From: a bacterium D16-51
Lineage (GTDB): Bacteria > Bacillota > Clostridia > Lachnospirales > Lachnospiraceae
NCBI GenBank assembly: GCA_003612285.1
Contig: RAYE01000026.1
Coordinates: 1-64,000 of the forward strand
Direction of reading: 5' to 3'
Length of the DNA: 64,000 bases
Every line of letters starts with the position of its first letter. Position 1 is the stretch's first letter. The position numbers were made by a program, and so were the translations under genes. This document shows positions 34,922 to 44,306 of the stretch, piece after piece. The notes below the pieces were generated by a model that was not told the origin of the DNA, searched no databases, and saw only the letters and a program-made list of their open reading frames with translations.

Positions 34922-37213
34922 ATGAAAAAATTTTACACAAAAAAACTGATTGCTTTTGTTTTGGCTTTGGCAATGGTGCTGACAGGCGGTTATGCGACAA
35001 CATTGACGGGCACAGTTGCAAAAGCGGCAGCTAAAAAAGCAACGTTAAAGCTGAATCCGGCAAAGCTTTCCCTGACAGAAGGAAAGAAGAAGACAGTAAA
35101 AATTAAAAAGACAAATGTAAAGAAGATTTCTTCCCAGAAATGGACATCCAGCAAAAAGAGTGTGGCAGCCGTTTCTGCAAAAGGAGTGGTTACTGCAAAG
35201 AAGGCTGGAAAGGCAACAATTCAGTGTAAAGTAAAATATGTTGCCGCTGGTTCCAAGACAGCAAAGACAAAGACACTGAAATGTGCAGTGACAGTTAAAG
35301 CAAAGGCAGCTCCATCAACCGAACCATCTGTGTCACCAACACCTGCGGAGCCAACGGTTGACCCTAAAACACCATTGAATAAGGTTTTGGACGAAAAGGA
35401 TATTACCTTGCGTATAGAATCCAATGATAAGTCCAATGTTGGTGAAGAAAGAGAAATTTCAATTGTTGGCGGCACTACAGAAACCATGAAGGTAAAAGAT
35501 AATGGTACAATGAGGAAAGAACTTTCTTCCCAGTATCTTGCTGACCATGAGATGGGACTTGGAGCTAACCTGGGGAATACGATGGAAGCAACCCTTCCTA
35601 TGGCTGACAGGGCTAAGGCTACAGAAGCAACTCAGTTTGAAGTGGCATGGGGGCAGCCGATTACTACACAGGCATATATAGACTGCTTACATTCTTATGG
35701 GATTAATACTCTCCGTATTCCGGTAGCATGGTCTAATATGGTATCAAATGATGGTACATATACAATTAATGAGAAGTATCTTGGGCGTGTGGAAGAAATT
35801 GTAAACTACGCCCTGAATGATGGAATGTATGTAATAATCAATGACCATTGGGATCTTGGATGGTGGGGACAGTTCGGTGCTGCCAAGTTTGATGAAACCG
35901 GTAAAAAGAAGGTAGCAGACGAGGCAAGACGTGCAGAGGCATGGAAGAAATATGAGGCATATTGGACTCAGATTTCCAACCGTTTTAAAGATTATTCTGA
36001 TCATCTGATATTTGAAGGTGCAAACGAAGAGTTAGGTTCCCGCTTAAATGATGCAATTTATCCGAATGGCTACTCTTCAGCAGATAATGAAGGGGACGAG
36101 AAGATATCTGGTAATCTTACAAAAGCGGAACAGTATGAAGTGACAAATGCAATTAACCAGAAGTTTGTTGACGTTGTACGCAGTACGGGAGGAAATAATA
36201 CATCGCGCCATCTCTTGATTGCGGGATTTAATACGAATTTTGCAGATTCAGCAGATGAACGTTTTGTTATGCCGAAAGATCCTTCTAACCCTGATGTGAA
36301 TAAGCTGTTTTTGTCTGTTCACTTCTACGATCCATCATATTTTTGCCTTGACCATGCGAATGGAAGTTATTCCGTTGGGGATCAGGCAAAAAATGTAGAA
36401 ACATTTAAAGTGCTTCAAAGGTTTGCAGATGAAGGATATGGAATTATCATAGGTGAATGCGGCATTGTAGAAACAACAGGCGTAGATGGCAGTTTAACAC
36501 AGTGGTTACATGACACATTTACAGAAGCGTCAAAATATCATGCCGTACCAGTATTGTGGGAAATCAGCAATTATTTTGACCGCAGTGCAGCAAAATTAAA
36601 GTTTAAGGATATTGCTGTTCTTTATAATACAATTACGGGTGCAAATGGCGATACCAGCATGAGCAGGGTAAGTGGCAAGGTAGAAATTTCAGATATTGCT
36701 GAAATAGATGGGATGACCCCGGTATGGAGCTGGACAGGTAAATGGTATAAGAACGGTGGAGACAATACTGTAGGTGATAATAAGTTTGAGGAAAATGGGG
36801 GAACAGTGGTAGTAAAGAAGGATGGCATGACAGATGATGATTTGTTAGCACAATTTGTACCACAATCCGAGGTTAAAGCCACCATTGCAGACGATGCCAC
36901 TGCCTTAACCTTTAATACATGGGGATATCAGGCGTTCCTTAAAATTGACACAAGTAAATATAAAGTTCCTGTGCTTGCTTTTGATTTCCTGGAAGGGACA
37001 GATAACGAGGATAATGTAATGGATTTCAAGTATGGAGCTAATGCGGATAGTTCTGGTTCAGATACTTCTATTTCTGTGGATTATGCGAAATTTCACGGCA
37101 AGGGGATTGTATTGTCAGAAGCAAGTGGATATTCTGCGGAAAAGCCATACATCTGCATTACCTTTGGTGGCAAGCCAATTGTTACAGGGATTCATATCTA
37201 TGATATAGGTTAA
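34922..37213 (+). CDS. Secreted GH5 family endoglucanase-like enzyme
   Basis: The 763-residue precursor should hydrolyse cellulose or a related beta-glucan outside the cell. It has a signal peptide (1-35), a lysine-rich Big2-like Ig domain (about 37-125), a short Pro/Thr linker, a spacer and a GH5 barrel (about 205-570). Barrel motifs include GANLGNTMEA, LRIPVAW, INDHWD, Glu369 in GANEE as acid/base, SVHFYDP and Glu512 in IIGECGI as nucleophile. The C-terminal part (about 600-763) looks like a beta-sandwich, perhaps carbohydrate-binding. ATG 34922 follows AAGGAGG; the longer reading from 34865 has no site. Promoter and terminators flank it as a single gene. Confidence 0.9.
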   Translation: MKKFYTKKLIAFVLALAMVLTGGYATTLTGTVAKAAAKKATLKLNPAKLSLTEGKKKTVKIKKTNVKKISSQKWTSSKKSVAAVSAKGVVTAKKAGKATIQCKVKYVAAGSKTAKTKTLKCAVTVKAKAAPSTEPSVSPTPAEPTVDPKTPLNKVLDEKDITLRIESNDKSNVGEEREISIVGGTTETMKVKDNGTMRKELSSQYLADHEMGLGANLGNTMEATLPMADRAKATEATQFEVAWGQPITTQAYIDCLHSYGINTLRIPVAWSNMVSNDGTYTINEKYLGRVEEIVNYALNDGMYVIINDHWDLGWWGQFGAAKFDETGKKKVADEARRAEAWKKYEAYWTQISNRFKDYSDHLIFEGANEELGSRLNDAIYPNGYSSADNEGDEKISGNLTKAEQYEVTNAINQKFVDVVRSTGGNNTSRHLLIAGFNTNFADSADERFVMPKDPSNPDVNKLFLSVHFYDPSYFCLDHANGSYSVGDQAKNVETFKVLQRFADEGYGIIIGECGIVETTGVDGSLTQWLHDTFTEASKYHAVPVLWEISNYFDRSAAKLKFKDIAVLYNTITGANGDTSMSRVSGKVEISDIAEIDGMTPVWSWTGKWYKNGGDNTVGDNKFEENGGTVVVKKDGMTDDDLLAQFVPQSEVKATIADDATALTFNTWGYQAFLKIDTSKYKVPVLAFDFLEGTDNEDNVMDFKYGANADSSGSDTSISVDYAKFHGKGIVLSEASGYSAEKPYICITFGGKPIVTGIHIYDIG

Positions 37214-37271
37214 AATGAAATAGATATGAATTTGTTGTAAAGACAAAAGAGAGGTAGTTATAGTAATAATG

Positions 37272-37323
37272 AAAAGCGGGTATTCTGAAATCTGTAATGA
37301 ATAGAAGAGTACCCGCTTTTGTT
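37272..37323 (+). terminator. Rho-independent terminator after GH5
   Basis: AAAAGCGGGTA and TACCCGCTTTT are perfectly complementary, around a loop of 27 bases, followed by GTT. The long loop makes it weaker than most. Confidence 0.65.
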
Positions 37324-37377
37324 ATGCCATAAGAAATTGATATACTCTTAACAGTTTCTAAGAGATGTTTCTGGGTG

Positions 37378-37412
37378 TGAAAAAGCAGTACCATATAAAA
37401 AGGTACTGCTTC
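37378..37412 (-). terminator. Rho-independent terminator of the substrate-binding protein gene
   Basis: On the minus strand AAGCAGTACC pairs with GGTACTGCTT around a short loop and is followed by TTTTC. It lies about 35 bases after the stop at 37446. Confidence 0.8.
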
Positions 37413-37445
37413 CTTAGAAATATTTCATATGGATTTGTCAGAAGA

Positions 37446-38468
37446 TTACTCCGCTGCAACTTCCAATTTCTCATAATCTTCAGGTACGGTAAGGTTTAAC
37501 GCTTTGCAATTTTCTTCGTTATACATTTTGGTAAATGTATCTGCAAATTCAATTTCCATATCGCCAGGTTTTTTATTGTTTACAAGGATTTCATATGCCA
37601 TTTCACCTGTTTTACGTCCAATGCTGTAATAGCTGATGGAAAGTGTAGCAACGCCTGCAGCACAGAGGCCTGCCTCGCCGGCTATTACAGGGATCCCGGC
37701 AGGGATTACAACATTCTTAATTGTTTCAGCGCTGGACGCCATAGTGTTATCTGTCGGAATATAAATTACGTCGCATTCATTGCAGGCGGTTGTGGTAACT
37801 GTCTGGATTTCGTTGGAATCTGCTGCAGTATATTCTTTATATTCGATGTTATCTTCTTTCAGGGCCTTCATCATTAAATCTGACTGATAAGCAGAATTTG
37901 GTTCAGAAGAACAGTAAATAATACCAACTTTCCTTACGTCAGGGTATAATTCTAAAATCATATCTTCCTGCTGCTCAATTGGGGCAAGGTCAGAAGTTCC
38001 GGATACATTAGTTCCTGTCTTCCCTGTCCAGTCCTTCATATTTAACGCAGTACCATAGTCAGTAATAGAAGTTCCCAGGATTGGGATATCTGCAGTTGCC
38101 TGTGTTGCAGCCTGGAGCGCTCCTGTTGCATTTGCCATAATTAAGTCTACATTGCTTGTAACAAACCCGTTTGTAATTGTGGAGCAGTTTGTTGCTTCGC
38201 CCTGGGCATTTTGTTCATCAAACTCTACATTGCCTTCACCGAGTTTTTCTGTCAGAGCTTCTTTGAACCCCCTGGTGGCTTCATCTAGTGCTTCGTGTTC
38301 TACAAGCTGACAGATTCCAATGGTATATTTTTTGGATGTTGAATTAGAAGCAGCGCTTGAGCCGGAACTGGAGTTAGGGCCGGAGTTTGAATCAGCCCCA
38401 CAGGCAGTCAGGCTTGCTACTAAGGCAGCCGTAGTTAGAACGGATACAAGTTTCTTTGTAAGTTTCAT
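37446..38468 (-). CDS. ABC-type substrate-binding lipoprotein (TrpX-like family)
   Basis: This 340-residue lipoprotein has a signal with lipobox LTAC and a Ser/Asn-rich linker, then a two-lobed periplasmic-type binding fold beginning KYTIGICQLVEHEALDEATRGFKEAL. This is the ABC_sub_bind (COG2984) pattern; some members bind tryptophan or tyrosine. ATG 38468 has AAGGAGGACTT upstream and an upstream in-frame Met at 38501 is rejected. No permease or ATPase is next to it, so it is an orphan here. No T-box precedes it; a terminator lies on each side. Confidence 0.88.
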   Translation of the reverse strand: MKLTKKLVSVLTTAALVASLTACGADSNSGPNSSSGSSAASNSTSKKYTIGICQLVEHEALDEATRGFKEALTEKLGEGNVEFDEQNAQGEATNCSTITNGFVTSNVDLIMANATGALQAATQATADIPILGTSITDYGTALNMKDWTGKTGTNVSGTSDLAPIEQQEDMILELYPDVRKVGIIYCSSEPNSAYQSDLMMKALKEDNIEYKEYTAADSNEIQTVTTTACNECDVIYIPTDNTMASSAETIKNVVIPAGIPVIAGEAGLCAAGVATLSISYYSIGRKTGEMAYEILVNNKKPGDMEIEFADTFTKMYNEENCKALNLTVPEDYEKLEVAAE

Positions 38469-38545
38469 AAAGTCCTCCTTATGTTGCTTGTTTGATTTCA
38501 TGTACAGAGGCTATTATAGTTTCTGGCTTTTTTTATGTCAAGTAT

Positions 38546-38594
38546 AAAAAGCACCAGAAATCATATGCGTAAGCATAATGTTTCTCGTGCTCTT
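38546..38594 (-). terminator. Rho-independent terminator of the small WG-containing protein gene
   Basis: On the minus strand AAAGAGCACGAGAAACATTATGC pairs (with few mismatches) with GCATATGATTTCTGGTGCTTTTTA through a TTAC loop, ending in a T-run. It follows the 38662 gene and insulates the substrate-binding gene. Confidence 0.8.
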
Positions 38595-38661
38595 TGTAAA
38601 ATTCACAGTGGGTAGTAACATTTTACTTCCTGCTGCCTCTTCTGTTTTTGGAAATTTTTAG

Positions 38662-39033
38662 TTAACTTATTACCTCAACAGAACTGTCTTTTACAGATAA
38701 ACCGGTTTTGCCCTGTACGCTGATTTCAAATTTTTCAGAAGGGCTGTGAATGTTAAATATTGCTTTTGGTGAGGAAATCTCACAGTTTGCACCACCACCC
38801 CATGCATTGGTGATTTCTTTGTCGAAGGTTACGGTTAATTTGATAGGTTTTCCGAGTTTGCCCTTAAGTGTTACATCAAAGTCAGTTTGTCCGGATTCGC
38901 CCCAGTTTTGTTCATTTTTTTTGGAAAATGATGCAGTAACCCCTCCTGAACTGGCTGTGTCGCCACTTGCCATGTAGACGCCTTCTGCTGTTGTGTCTAT
39001 TAAAGTCGCGACTGGTTTCTGGTATGTACTCAT
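38662..39033 (-). CDS. Small protein with EGVYMASG leader-like start and CBM-like body
   Basis: This 123-residue protein has no signal peptide or membrane segment. It starts MSTYQKPVATLIDTTAEGVYMASG, a Lys-Pro ... EGVY-ASG pattern that I associate with short leader-like proteins of gut Clostridia. The body is beta-rich with spaced NWGESGQ, LTVTFDKEITNAWGGG and a Ser/Ile-rich end, loosely like a family 2 cellulose-binding module. Both likenesses are by eye. AAAGGAGTG precedes the ATG, a promoter lies at 39063-39091 and a terminator follows, so it is a one-gene unit. Function unknown. Confidence 0.6.
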   Translation of the reverse strand: MSTYQKPVATLIDTTAEGVYMASGDTASSGGVTASFSKKNEQNWGESGQTDFDVTLKGKLGKPIKLTVTFDKEITNAWGGGANCEISSPKAIFNIHSPSEKFEISVQGKTGLSVKDSSVEVIS

Positions 39034-39062
39034 TATTCATTCACTCCTTTATTTTTTTTACT

Positions 39063-39091
39063 ATTATCGCAGTAAATAGATGATTTGTAAA
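39063..39091 (-). promoter_or_regulatory. Promoter of the 38662 gene
   Basis: Read on the minus strand, TTTACA and GATAAT are separated by 17 bases and lie about 30 bases before the start codon. Confidence 0.6.
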
Positions 39092-39157
39092 GACCGTTTA
39101 CGGTTTTTTATAAGGTTGTTGATTCGTAATTTTTTCGCTGTGATTCATAAAAAACTA

Positions 39158-39186
39158 TCGACAGTAAGAAAATTACAAGGTATTAT
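39158..39186 (+). promoter_or_regulatory. Promoter of the HD-GYP gene
   Basis: TCGACA (39158-39163) and TATTAT (39181-39186) are 17 bases apart, about 80 bases before the start codon at 39265. Confidence 0.5.
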
Positions 39187-39264
39187 GATAGTATCAGTTA
39201 AGGTTTATAGGATTTTGAAGCGTAACGCTTCATCTGGCTAGAGTTTGGAGAACTGGAGGGAAAA

Positions 39265-39903
39265 ATGGAGGAATTAGAGAGAATGAGGGGGAAGGCAGAA
39301 GATGCAGAACGGAAGGTAGAACGTCTGTCAGAGCAGATTATGAAAGCATTGGCTAGTACGATTGATGCAAAGGATAAGTATACAAATGGGCATTCGTTCC
39401 GGGTTGCAGAATATGCAGAAGAAATGTTGCGCAGGTCTGGCGGTTCAGTGAAGGAGCAGGAAGAAGTTTATTATATGGGGCTTTTGCATGATATTGGGAA
39501 AATAGGGATTCCAGATGAAATTATCCGAAAGACTTCCGGACTGACAGAAAAAGAATATACTTTAATCAAGTCGCATCCTGTAATTGGAGCTAATATTTTA
39601 AAAAATATATCAGAAATCCCAGGGCTTGCAGTTGGTGCGAGATGGCATCATGAAAAGTATGATGGCACTGGATATCCAGATGGCTTAAAGGGGGAAGAAA
39701 TACCGGTTATGGCAAGGATTATAGCAGTTGCAGATGCTTATGATGCTATGGCGTCCAGAAGAAGTTACCGGGATGTCCTGCCGCAGAAGGTTGTGAGGGA
39801 AGAGCTGAAAAATGGGAAAGGGAAGCAGTTTGATCCCTATTATGCAGATATTATGATAGAAATGATAGATGATGATAAAGACTATCAGATGCGTGAAGTT
39901 TAA
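39265..39903 (+). CDS. HD-GYP domain phosphodiesterase
   Basis: This 212-residue cytosolic protein has a short coiled-coil start (1-30) and an HD-GYP domain that probably degrades cyclic di-GMP. Metal and signature residues are intact: GHSFRVAEY, HD 75-76 in LLHDIGKIGIP, SHP, WHHEKYDGTGYP with GYP at 136-138, and ADAYDAM. It has no receiver domain, so its signal input is unknown. It is the counterpart of the cyclase at 17713. GGAGGG precedes the ATG and the MATE gene follows after 37 bases. Confidence 0.9.
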   Translation: MEELERMRGKAEDAERKVERLSEQIMKALASTIDAKDKYTNGHSFRVAEYAEEMLRRSGGSVKEQEEVYYMGLLHDIGKIGIPDEIIRKTSGLTEKEYTLIKSHPVIGANILKNISEIPGLAVGARWHHEKYDGTGYPDGLKGEEIPVMARIIAVADAYDAMASRRSYRDVLPQKVVREELKNGKGKQFDPYYADIMIEMIDDDKDYQMREV

Positions 39904-39940
39904 GTTCCATTAGAAGGATTTGCCAGAGGAGTGAGGTTGC

Positions 39941-41287
39941 ATGGAAAAAGATAAATTATTATTTTCTAACAGGGATTTATGGAAATTGATTCTGCCGATG
40001 ATATTGGAGCAGATGCTTGCAGTCCTTGTTGGGCTTGCAGATACCGTAATGGTTGCAAGTGTGGGGGAAGCTGCAGTTGCAAGCGTATCATTGGTGGACA
40101 ATATTAATATACTGCTGATTAGTGTATTTGCAGCATTGGCAACAGGGGGTGCGGTTGTTGCAGGGCAGTTTATGGGGCATGGGGATGATAAGAAGGCGTG
40201 CAGGGCAGGGGAACAGCTGGTGATTTTTATGGCAGTTTTTTCTGTGGTTATTATGGCTTTGCTTTATCTTTGCAAAGGATTTGTCCTAAACGTTGTTTTT
40301 GGGAAAATTGAGCCGGAGGTAATGGAGTATTCCAACACTTATCTGATGATTGTTACGGCGTCTATCCCGTTTATTGCATTATATAACTGTGGCGCCGCAA
40401 TATTCCGTGTGCAGGGCAATTCTATGATTTCCATGATGGTTTCTCTTTTGATGAATGCAATTAATGTGGCAGGGAATGCAGTCCTTATTTTTGGGTTTCA
40501 TTGTAAAGTGGAGGGTGTTGCAATCCCAACGCTGGTTTCCCGCGCGGTTGCTGCAGTTGTTATTGTGATACTGCTTCGGAGGCAGGATTTAAAAATACAT
40601 CTTAGCAGGCCGTTTCGCCCAAGTCTGGATGGAAATATGATTCGGAGGATTTTACAGATTGGAGTTCCAAATGGGGTGGAAAACAGTATGTTTCAGTTGG
40701 GGAAAATTGTTTTGTTAAGCTTGATTTCGGGGTTTGGGACTGTAGCGATTACTGCAAATGCAGTTAGCAATGCGGTTGCTGCTTTTGCGATACTTCCGGG
40801 GCAGTCCCTGGGAATGGCGCTTGTTACTGTCGTGAGCCAGTGTGTGGGTGCGCAGGATTACCGCCAGGTGCGGTATTATACGAAGAAATTAATGATATTT
40901 ACTTATGTGGCAATGGCATTTACAAATTTAGTGATATTATTTGGCATACCTGTCATCAACCAGGCCTACCAGCTTTCAGAGGAGACGGCGGCGCTGACCC
41001 GGCAGATTTTGGTTTTCCATAGTATTTGTGCAATCGTAATCTGGCCGGTTTCCTTTACGCTTCCTAATACACTGCGTGCCGCAAGCGATGCAAAATATAC
41101 TATGATAGTCAGCCTTTTGTCAATGTGGCTGTGCAGGATTGTACTTGCTTTTCTGCTTGGGAAATATGCGGGGATGGAACTGTTTGGAATTTGGGTTGCT
41201 ATGGTGATTGACTGGTGTGTGAGGAGTGTCTTTTTCTGCATACGTTATGGAAGAGGGAAATGGGAAGAACGGAAAATTGTATTTTAG
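39941..41287 (+). CDS. MATE family multidrug/cation antiporter
   Basis: This 448-residue inner-membrane exporter has twelve predicted membrane segments in two halves. It starts with NRDLWKLILPMILEQMLAVLVGLADTVMVASVGEAAVAS, the usual MATE opening, and has VQGNSMISMMVSLLMNAINVAGNAVLIFG in the first half. Such proteins expel drugs or metabolites with Na+ or H+. GGAGTGAGG precedes the ATG. The GH3 gene begins 22 bases after its stop, so the two may share a transcript, possibly with the HD-GYP gene. Confidence 0.92.
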   Translation: MEKDKLLFSNRDLWKLILPMILEQMLAVLVGLADTVMVASVGEAAVASVSLVDNINILLISVFAALATGGAVVAGQFMGHGDDKKACRAGEQLVIFMAVFSVVIMALLYLCKGFVLNVVFGKIEPEVMEYSNTYLMIVTASIPFIALYNCGAAIFRVQGNSMISMMVSLLMNAINVAGNAVLIFGFHCKVEGVAIPTLVSRAVAAVVIVILLRRQDLKIHLSRPFRPSLDGNMIRRILQIGVPNGVENSMFQLGKIVLLSLISGFGTVAITANAVSNAVAAFAILPGQSLGMALVTVVSQCVGAQDYRQVRYYTKKLMIFTYVAMAFTNLVILFGIPVINQAYQLSEETAALTRQILVFHSICAIVIWPVSFTLPNTLRAASDAKYTMIVSLLSMWLCRIVLAFLLGKYAGMELFGIWVAMVIDWCVRSVFFCIRYGRGKWEERKIVF

Positions 41288-41309
41288 AGATTGTGAAATG
41301 GAGGGATAG

Positions 41310-44306
41310 ATGGAGCAAAGTTACTATGATACGCCTTTGTGGGATAATAGTTTATCTGAGGAGGAACGTTTGGATTACCTATTGGGGCAGCTTACTCTGG
41401 AAGAAAAATTTAACTGCCTTGGTACTGGCTGCCCTGCAATAGAGCGTTTGGGGATTCCCGCATTTTCAGTTGGCGGTGAGGCATCGCATGGTATCCAGGC
41501 ACGGAATGACCAGGAATATGACAATGGGATGCTGTCTTATACAACAATTCTGCCAAATCCGATTGGAATGAGTGCGACATGGGATGAAGAGCTGATAAAA
41601 GAGGCGGGGGCAATGGCTGGAAGAGAGGCAAGGGGGCTTTATCATGCAGGGAAACATAAGAGCCTCAGCGTGTGGGCGCCTACGGTAGATATGGAAAGAG
41701 ATCCACGATGGGGAAGGACAGAAGAAGGGTATGGAGAGGACCCATATCTTACAGGGAAGATGGCGGGAGCTTACGTGGAAGGGCTGCAGGGAGACGATAA
41801 AGATTACCTGTGCTGTGCAGCAACATTAAAGCATTTTTATGCAAATAATATGGAAGAGGGCAGGGTGTATCTCTCCAGTTCTATAGATTTGCGGAACAGG
41901 CATGAATACTATCTTTCCCCGTTTCGGCGGGTTATACGGGAACATCATGCGGAAGGGATAATGACGGCTTATAATGAAGTGAATGGTATTCCGTGTATGC
42001 TTTTAAAAGAAGATATCCGGCTGGCAAAGCAATGGGGAGTGGGGCATGTAGTCTGTGATGGCGGGGATGTGGGGCAGACCGTTGATTTCCATAAATATTT
42101 TTCTAGGCATTCCGAAACAGTGACAGCAGGATTGGAAGCGGGAGTTGACTGTTTTACAGATGACATTACGCTGGTATCTTCGGCTGCGCGGGAGGCATAT
42201 GCCCATAAAATGATTACGATAAGCCAGATAGACAGGGCGCTTAGAAGCCATTTCCGTGTAATGCTGCGGCTGGGGCTGTTTGATAGAAATGGTACAAACC
42301 CATATAGCAGGATTGGACTGAAATCAGTAGATACAAAGGAAAATCATTTGCTTGCCAGAAGAGTAACGGCAGAATCTGTTGTTTTGCTGAAAAATGAAGG
42401 GGCGCTTCCTTTATCTTTGGATAAAATCAGGATGGGAAAAGAACGGCTTGCTGTTATTGGGCCTTTGAGTGATGTGTGGTATATGGATTGGTATTCTGGA
42501 GTTCCTTCCTATAAGGTGACGCCTGTAGATGGGATTTGCCAGATGGCCGCAGAGGGAAAAGAGGGGGCTTTGGAGAATAGGGTTGAAATAGTTTCAGAGG
42601 GCGGCTTCAAGGGAAATATAGCTTTAGAAAATGGCAATTCTGTTGTAAAGCTTAGATTAAAAGATGGTACAGGCCGTTATTTAGGCGTTTTGCCAGATGG
42701 GAAAACGGTTGGAGCTGTTTCTGGAAAGGATGCAGAAAGCTTTCAGATTGAATTTTGGGGAGATGGGAAGGTGACGTTTCGTGCAGAAAGCAGTGGGCTT
42801 TTGCTTACAACAGAGGATGATATGCCGAAAGGGCAGGATGGAAGGGTATGCGCTGCCAAAAAGGAAGCGTTTGGCTGGTTTGTAAGGGAGATATTTTATC
42901 TTGAGGATAGTGGAGAACTGTTTGCATGGGACGGGAGTGCTTTGCAGTTAGGGGAGGATGGAGTATTAAGAAAAGGGCAGGGAAAGTCTAACAGCATTTT
43001 AGCAGAATTAGTTTACCAGAAGGATGGTATTGCTGACGCAGTAAAAGCAGCGAAGGAAGCTGACAGGGTGCTGCTGTTTTTGGGGAGCAATCCGATGATT
43101 ACCTGTAAAGAAGAAATTGACCGAAAGGATATTGCGCTGCCGGAATATCAGGAAAGGATGCTGCGCAGTGTCTGCAGGGTAAACAGCAATGTGGTTTTGG
43201 TTCTGATAAGCAGCATCCCATTTGATATTTCCTGGGCAAAAGAGCATATAAAAGGGATTTTGGTGTGTGCGTCCGGTTCAATGGAACTTGGGAATGGACT
43301 GGCAGATATTATTTTTGGAAAGAAGAGTCCGGCAGGACGCTTGAGTATGACATGGTACGCTTCAACGGATGGTTTGCCGCCGATTGCGGATTATGACATT
43401 ATCCAGGGGAAAAGAACATATCAATATTATGAAGGGGAGGTTTTGTATCCATTTGGCTATGGCCTGACTTACAGCAATATGGAATATAGCAGCTTGTCTG
43501 TACAATTGGAAAGGTGTACACATTTGCTGGTATCTTTGCAGCTTACAAATACGGGGGAGATGGCGACAGATGAGGTGGTGCAGATTTATTATCATAAACC
43601 GGATTCTGAGGTGCTGCGGCCAAGGAAAACACTGATTGCATTTAAGCGGGTAAAGGATTTGCATCCTGGGGAGAAAAGAAAGGCTTCCTTTCGTATATCG
43701 CTTGCAGAATTAAAATATTTTGATGTTATTTCGGAAGAAATGCTTTTGGAAGCAGGAGAATATCTGATATATGCAGGAGCATCTTCAGAACAGATATTAT
43801 TGGAAGAAAAAATTTATCTTCAGGGTGTGGAAAGAAGGAAGAGGGATGGTTTTCTGGTAAATAAGGCGGAGAATTTTGACTCTGCAAAAAACCATCTTTT
43901 ACATACCGGGCATCTTGGATATACTGCTGTCTGCAGCATGAATGAAAAAGATGTTTTGGAACTTTCCTATAAGAAGATGTATCTGGAAGAGGCGGCAGGG
44001 CAGATTAAACTTGATTTCTGGCAGGAATACCGCTGCCATATTTGGATTAGGGCAAATGGGGAATTGGTTGGTGAATATCAGACAGAGCCAGCAGAAAAGG
44101 GGGCTGCGGATAAGGCAGGAGATAATGAAGGAGGCATTTTGGATGTACCTTACAGTTGGGTTTTAAAACAACGTGTTATAGGGTTTACAGAACTTTGTAT
44201 CCCAGTAAAAAATATTCCTGTGCAAAAGGAATTTACCCTGTCAATCCAATGGCAGGGTATGGGAAAGCTTTGTTTTTATCAGTTTTGTATTTTGCCGTCT
44301 CTTTGA
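41310..44306 (+). CDS. GH3 family beta-glycosidase with inserted trefoil-like domain
   Basis: This 998-residue enzyme has the GH3 barrel first (about 20-330), with WAPTVDMERDPRWGR and a nucleophile Asp250 in VVCDGGDVG, where many relatives have SDW or SDG. The second sandwich domain (from about 345) is interrupted at about 440-550 by a beta-trefoil or fascin-like module (GRYLGVLPDGKTV). A fibronectin III-like domain (about 720-850) and a C-terminal beta domain follow. No signal peptide is present, so it probably cleaves imported oligosaccharides such as xylo- or gluco-oligomers. It ends convergently, overlapping the capA-like gene by 28 bases. Confidence 0.88.
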   Translation: MEQSYYDTPLWDNSLSEEERLDYLLGQLTLEEKFNCLGTGCPAIERLGIPAFSVGGEASHGIQARNDQEYDNGMLSYTTILPNPIGMSATWDEELIKEAGAMAGREARGLYHAGKHKSLSVWAPTVDMERDPRWGRTEEGYGEDPYLTGKMAGAYVEGLQGDDKDYLCCAATLKHFYANNMEEGRVYLSSSIDLRNRHEYYLSPFRRVIREHHAEGIMTAYNEVNGIPCMLLKEDIRLAKQWGVGHVVCDGGDVGQTVDFHKYFSRHSETVTAGLEAGVDCFTDDITLVSSAAREAYAHKMITISQIDRALRSHFRVMLRLGLFDRNGTNPYSRIGLKSVDTKENHLLARRVTAESVVLLKNEGALPLSLDKIRMGKERLAVIGPLSDVWYMDWYSGVPSYKVTPVDGICQMAAEGKEGALENRVEIVSEGGFKGNIALENGNSVVKLRLKDGTGRYLGVLPDGKTVGAVSGKDAESFQIEFWGDGKVTFRAESSGLLLTTEDDMPKGQDGRVCAAKKEAFGWFVREIFYLEDSGELFAWDGSALQLGEDGVLRKGQGKSNSILAELVYQKDGIADAVKAAKEADRVLLFLGSNPMITCKEEIDRKDIALPEYQERMLRSVCRVNSNVVLVLISSIPFDISWAKEHIKGILVCASGSMELGNGLADIIFGKKSPAGRLSMTWYASTDGLPPIADYDIIQGKRTYQYYEGEVLYPFGYGLTYSNMEYSSLSVQLERCTHLLVSLQLTNTGEMATDEVVQIYYHKPDSEVLRPRKTLIAFKRVKDLHPGEKRKASFRISLAELKYFDVISEEMLLEAGEYLIYAGASSEQILLEEKIYLQGVERRKRDGFLVNKAENFDSAKNHLLHTGHLGYTAVCSMNEKDVLELSYKKMYLEEAAGQIKLDFWQEYRCHIWIRANGELVGEYQTEPAEKGAADKAGDNEGGILDVPYSWVLKQRVIGFTELCIPVKNIPVQKEFTLSIQWQGMGKLCFYQFCILPSL

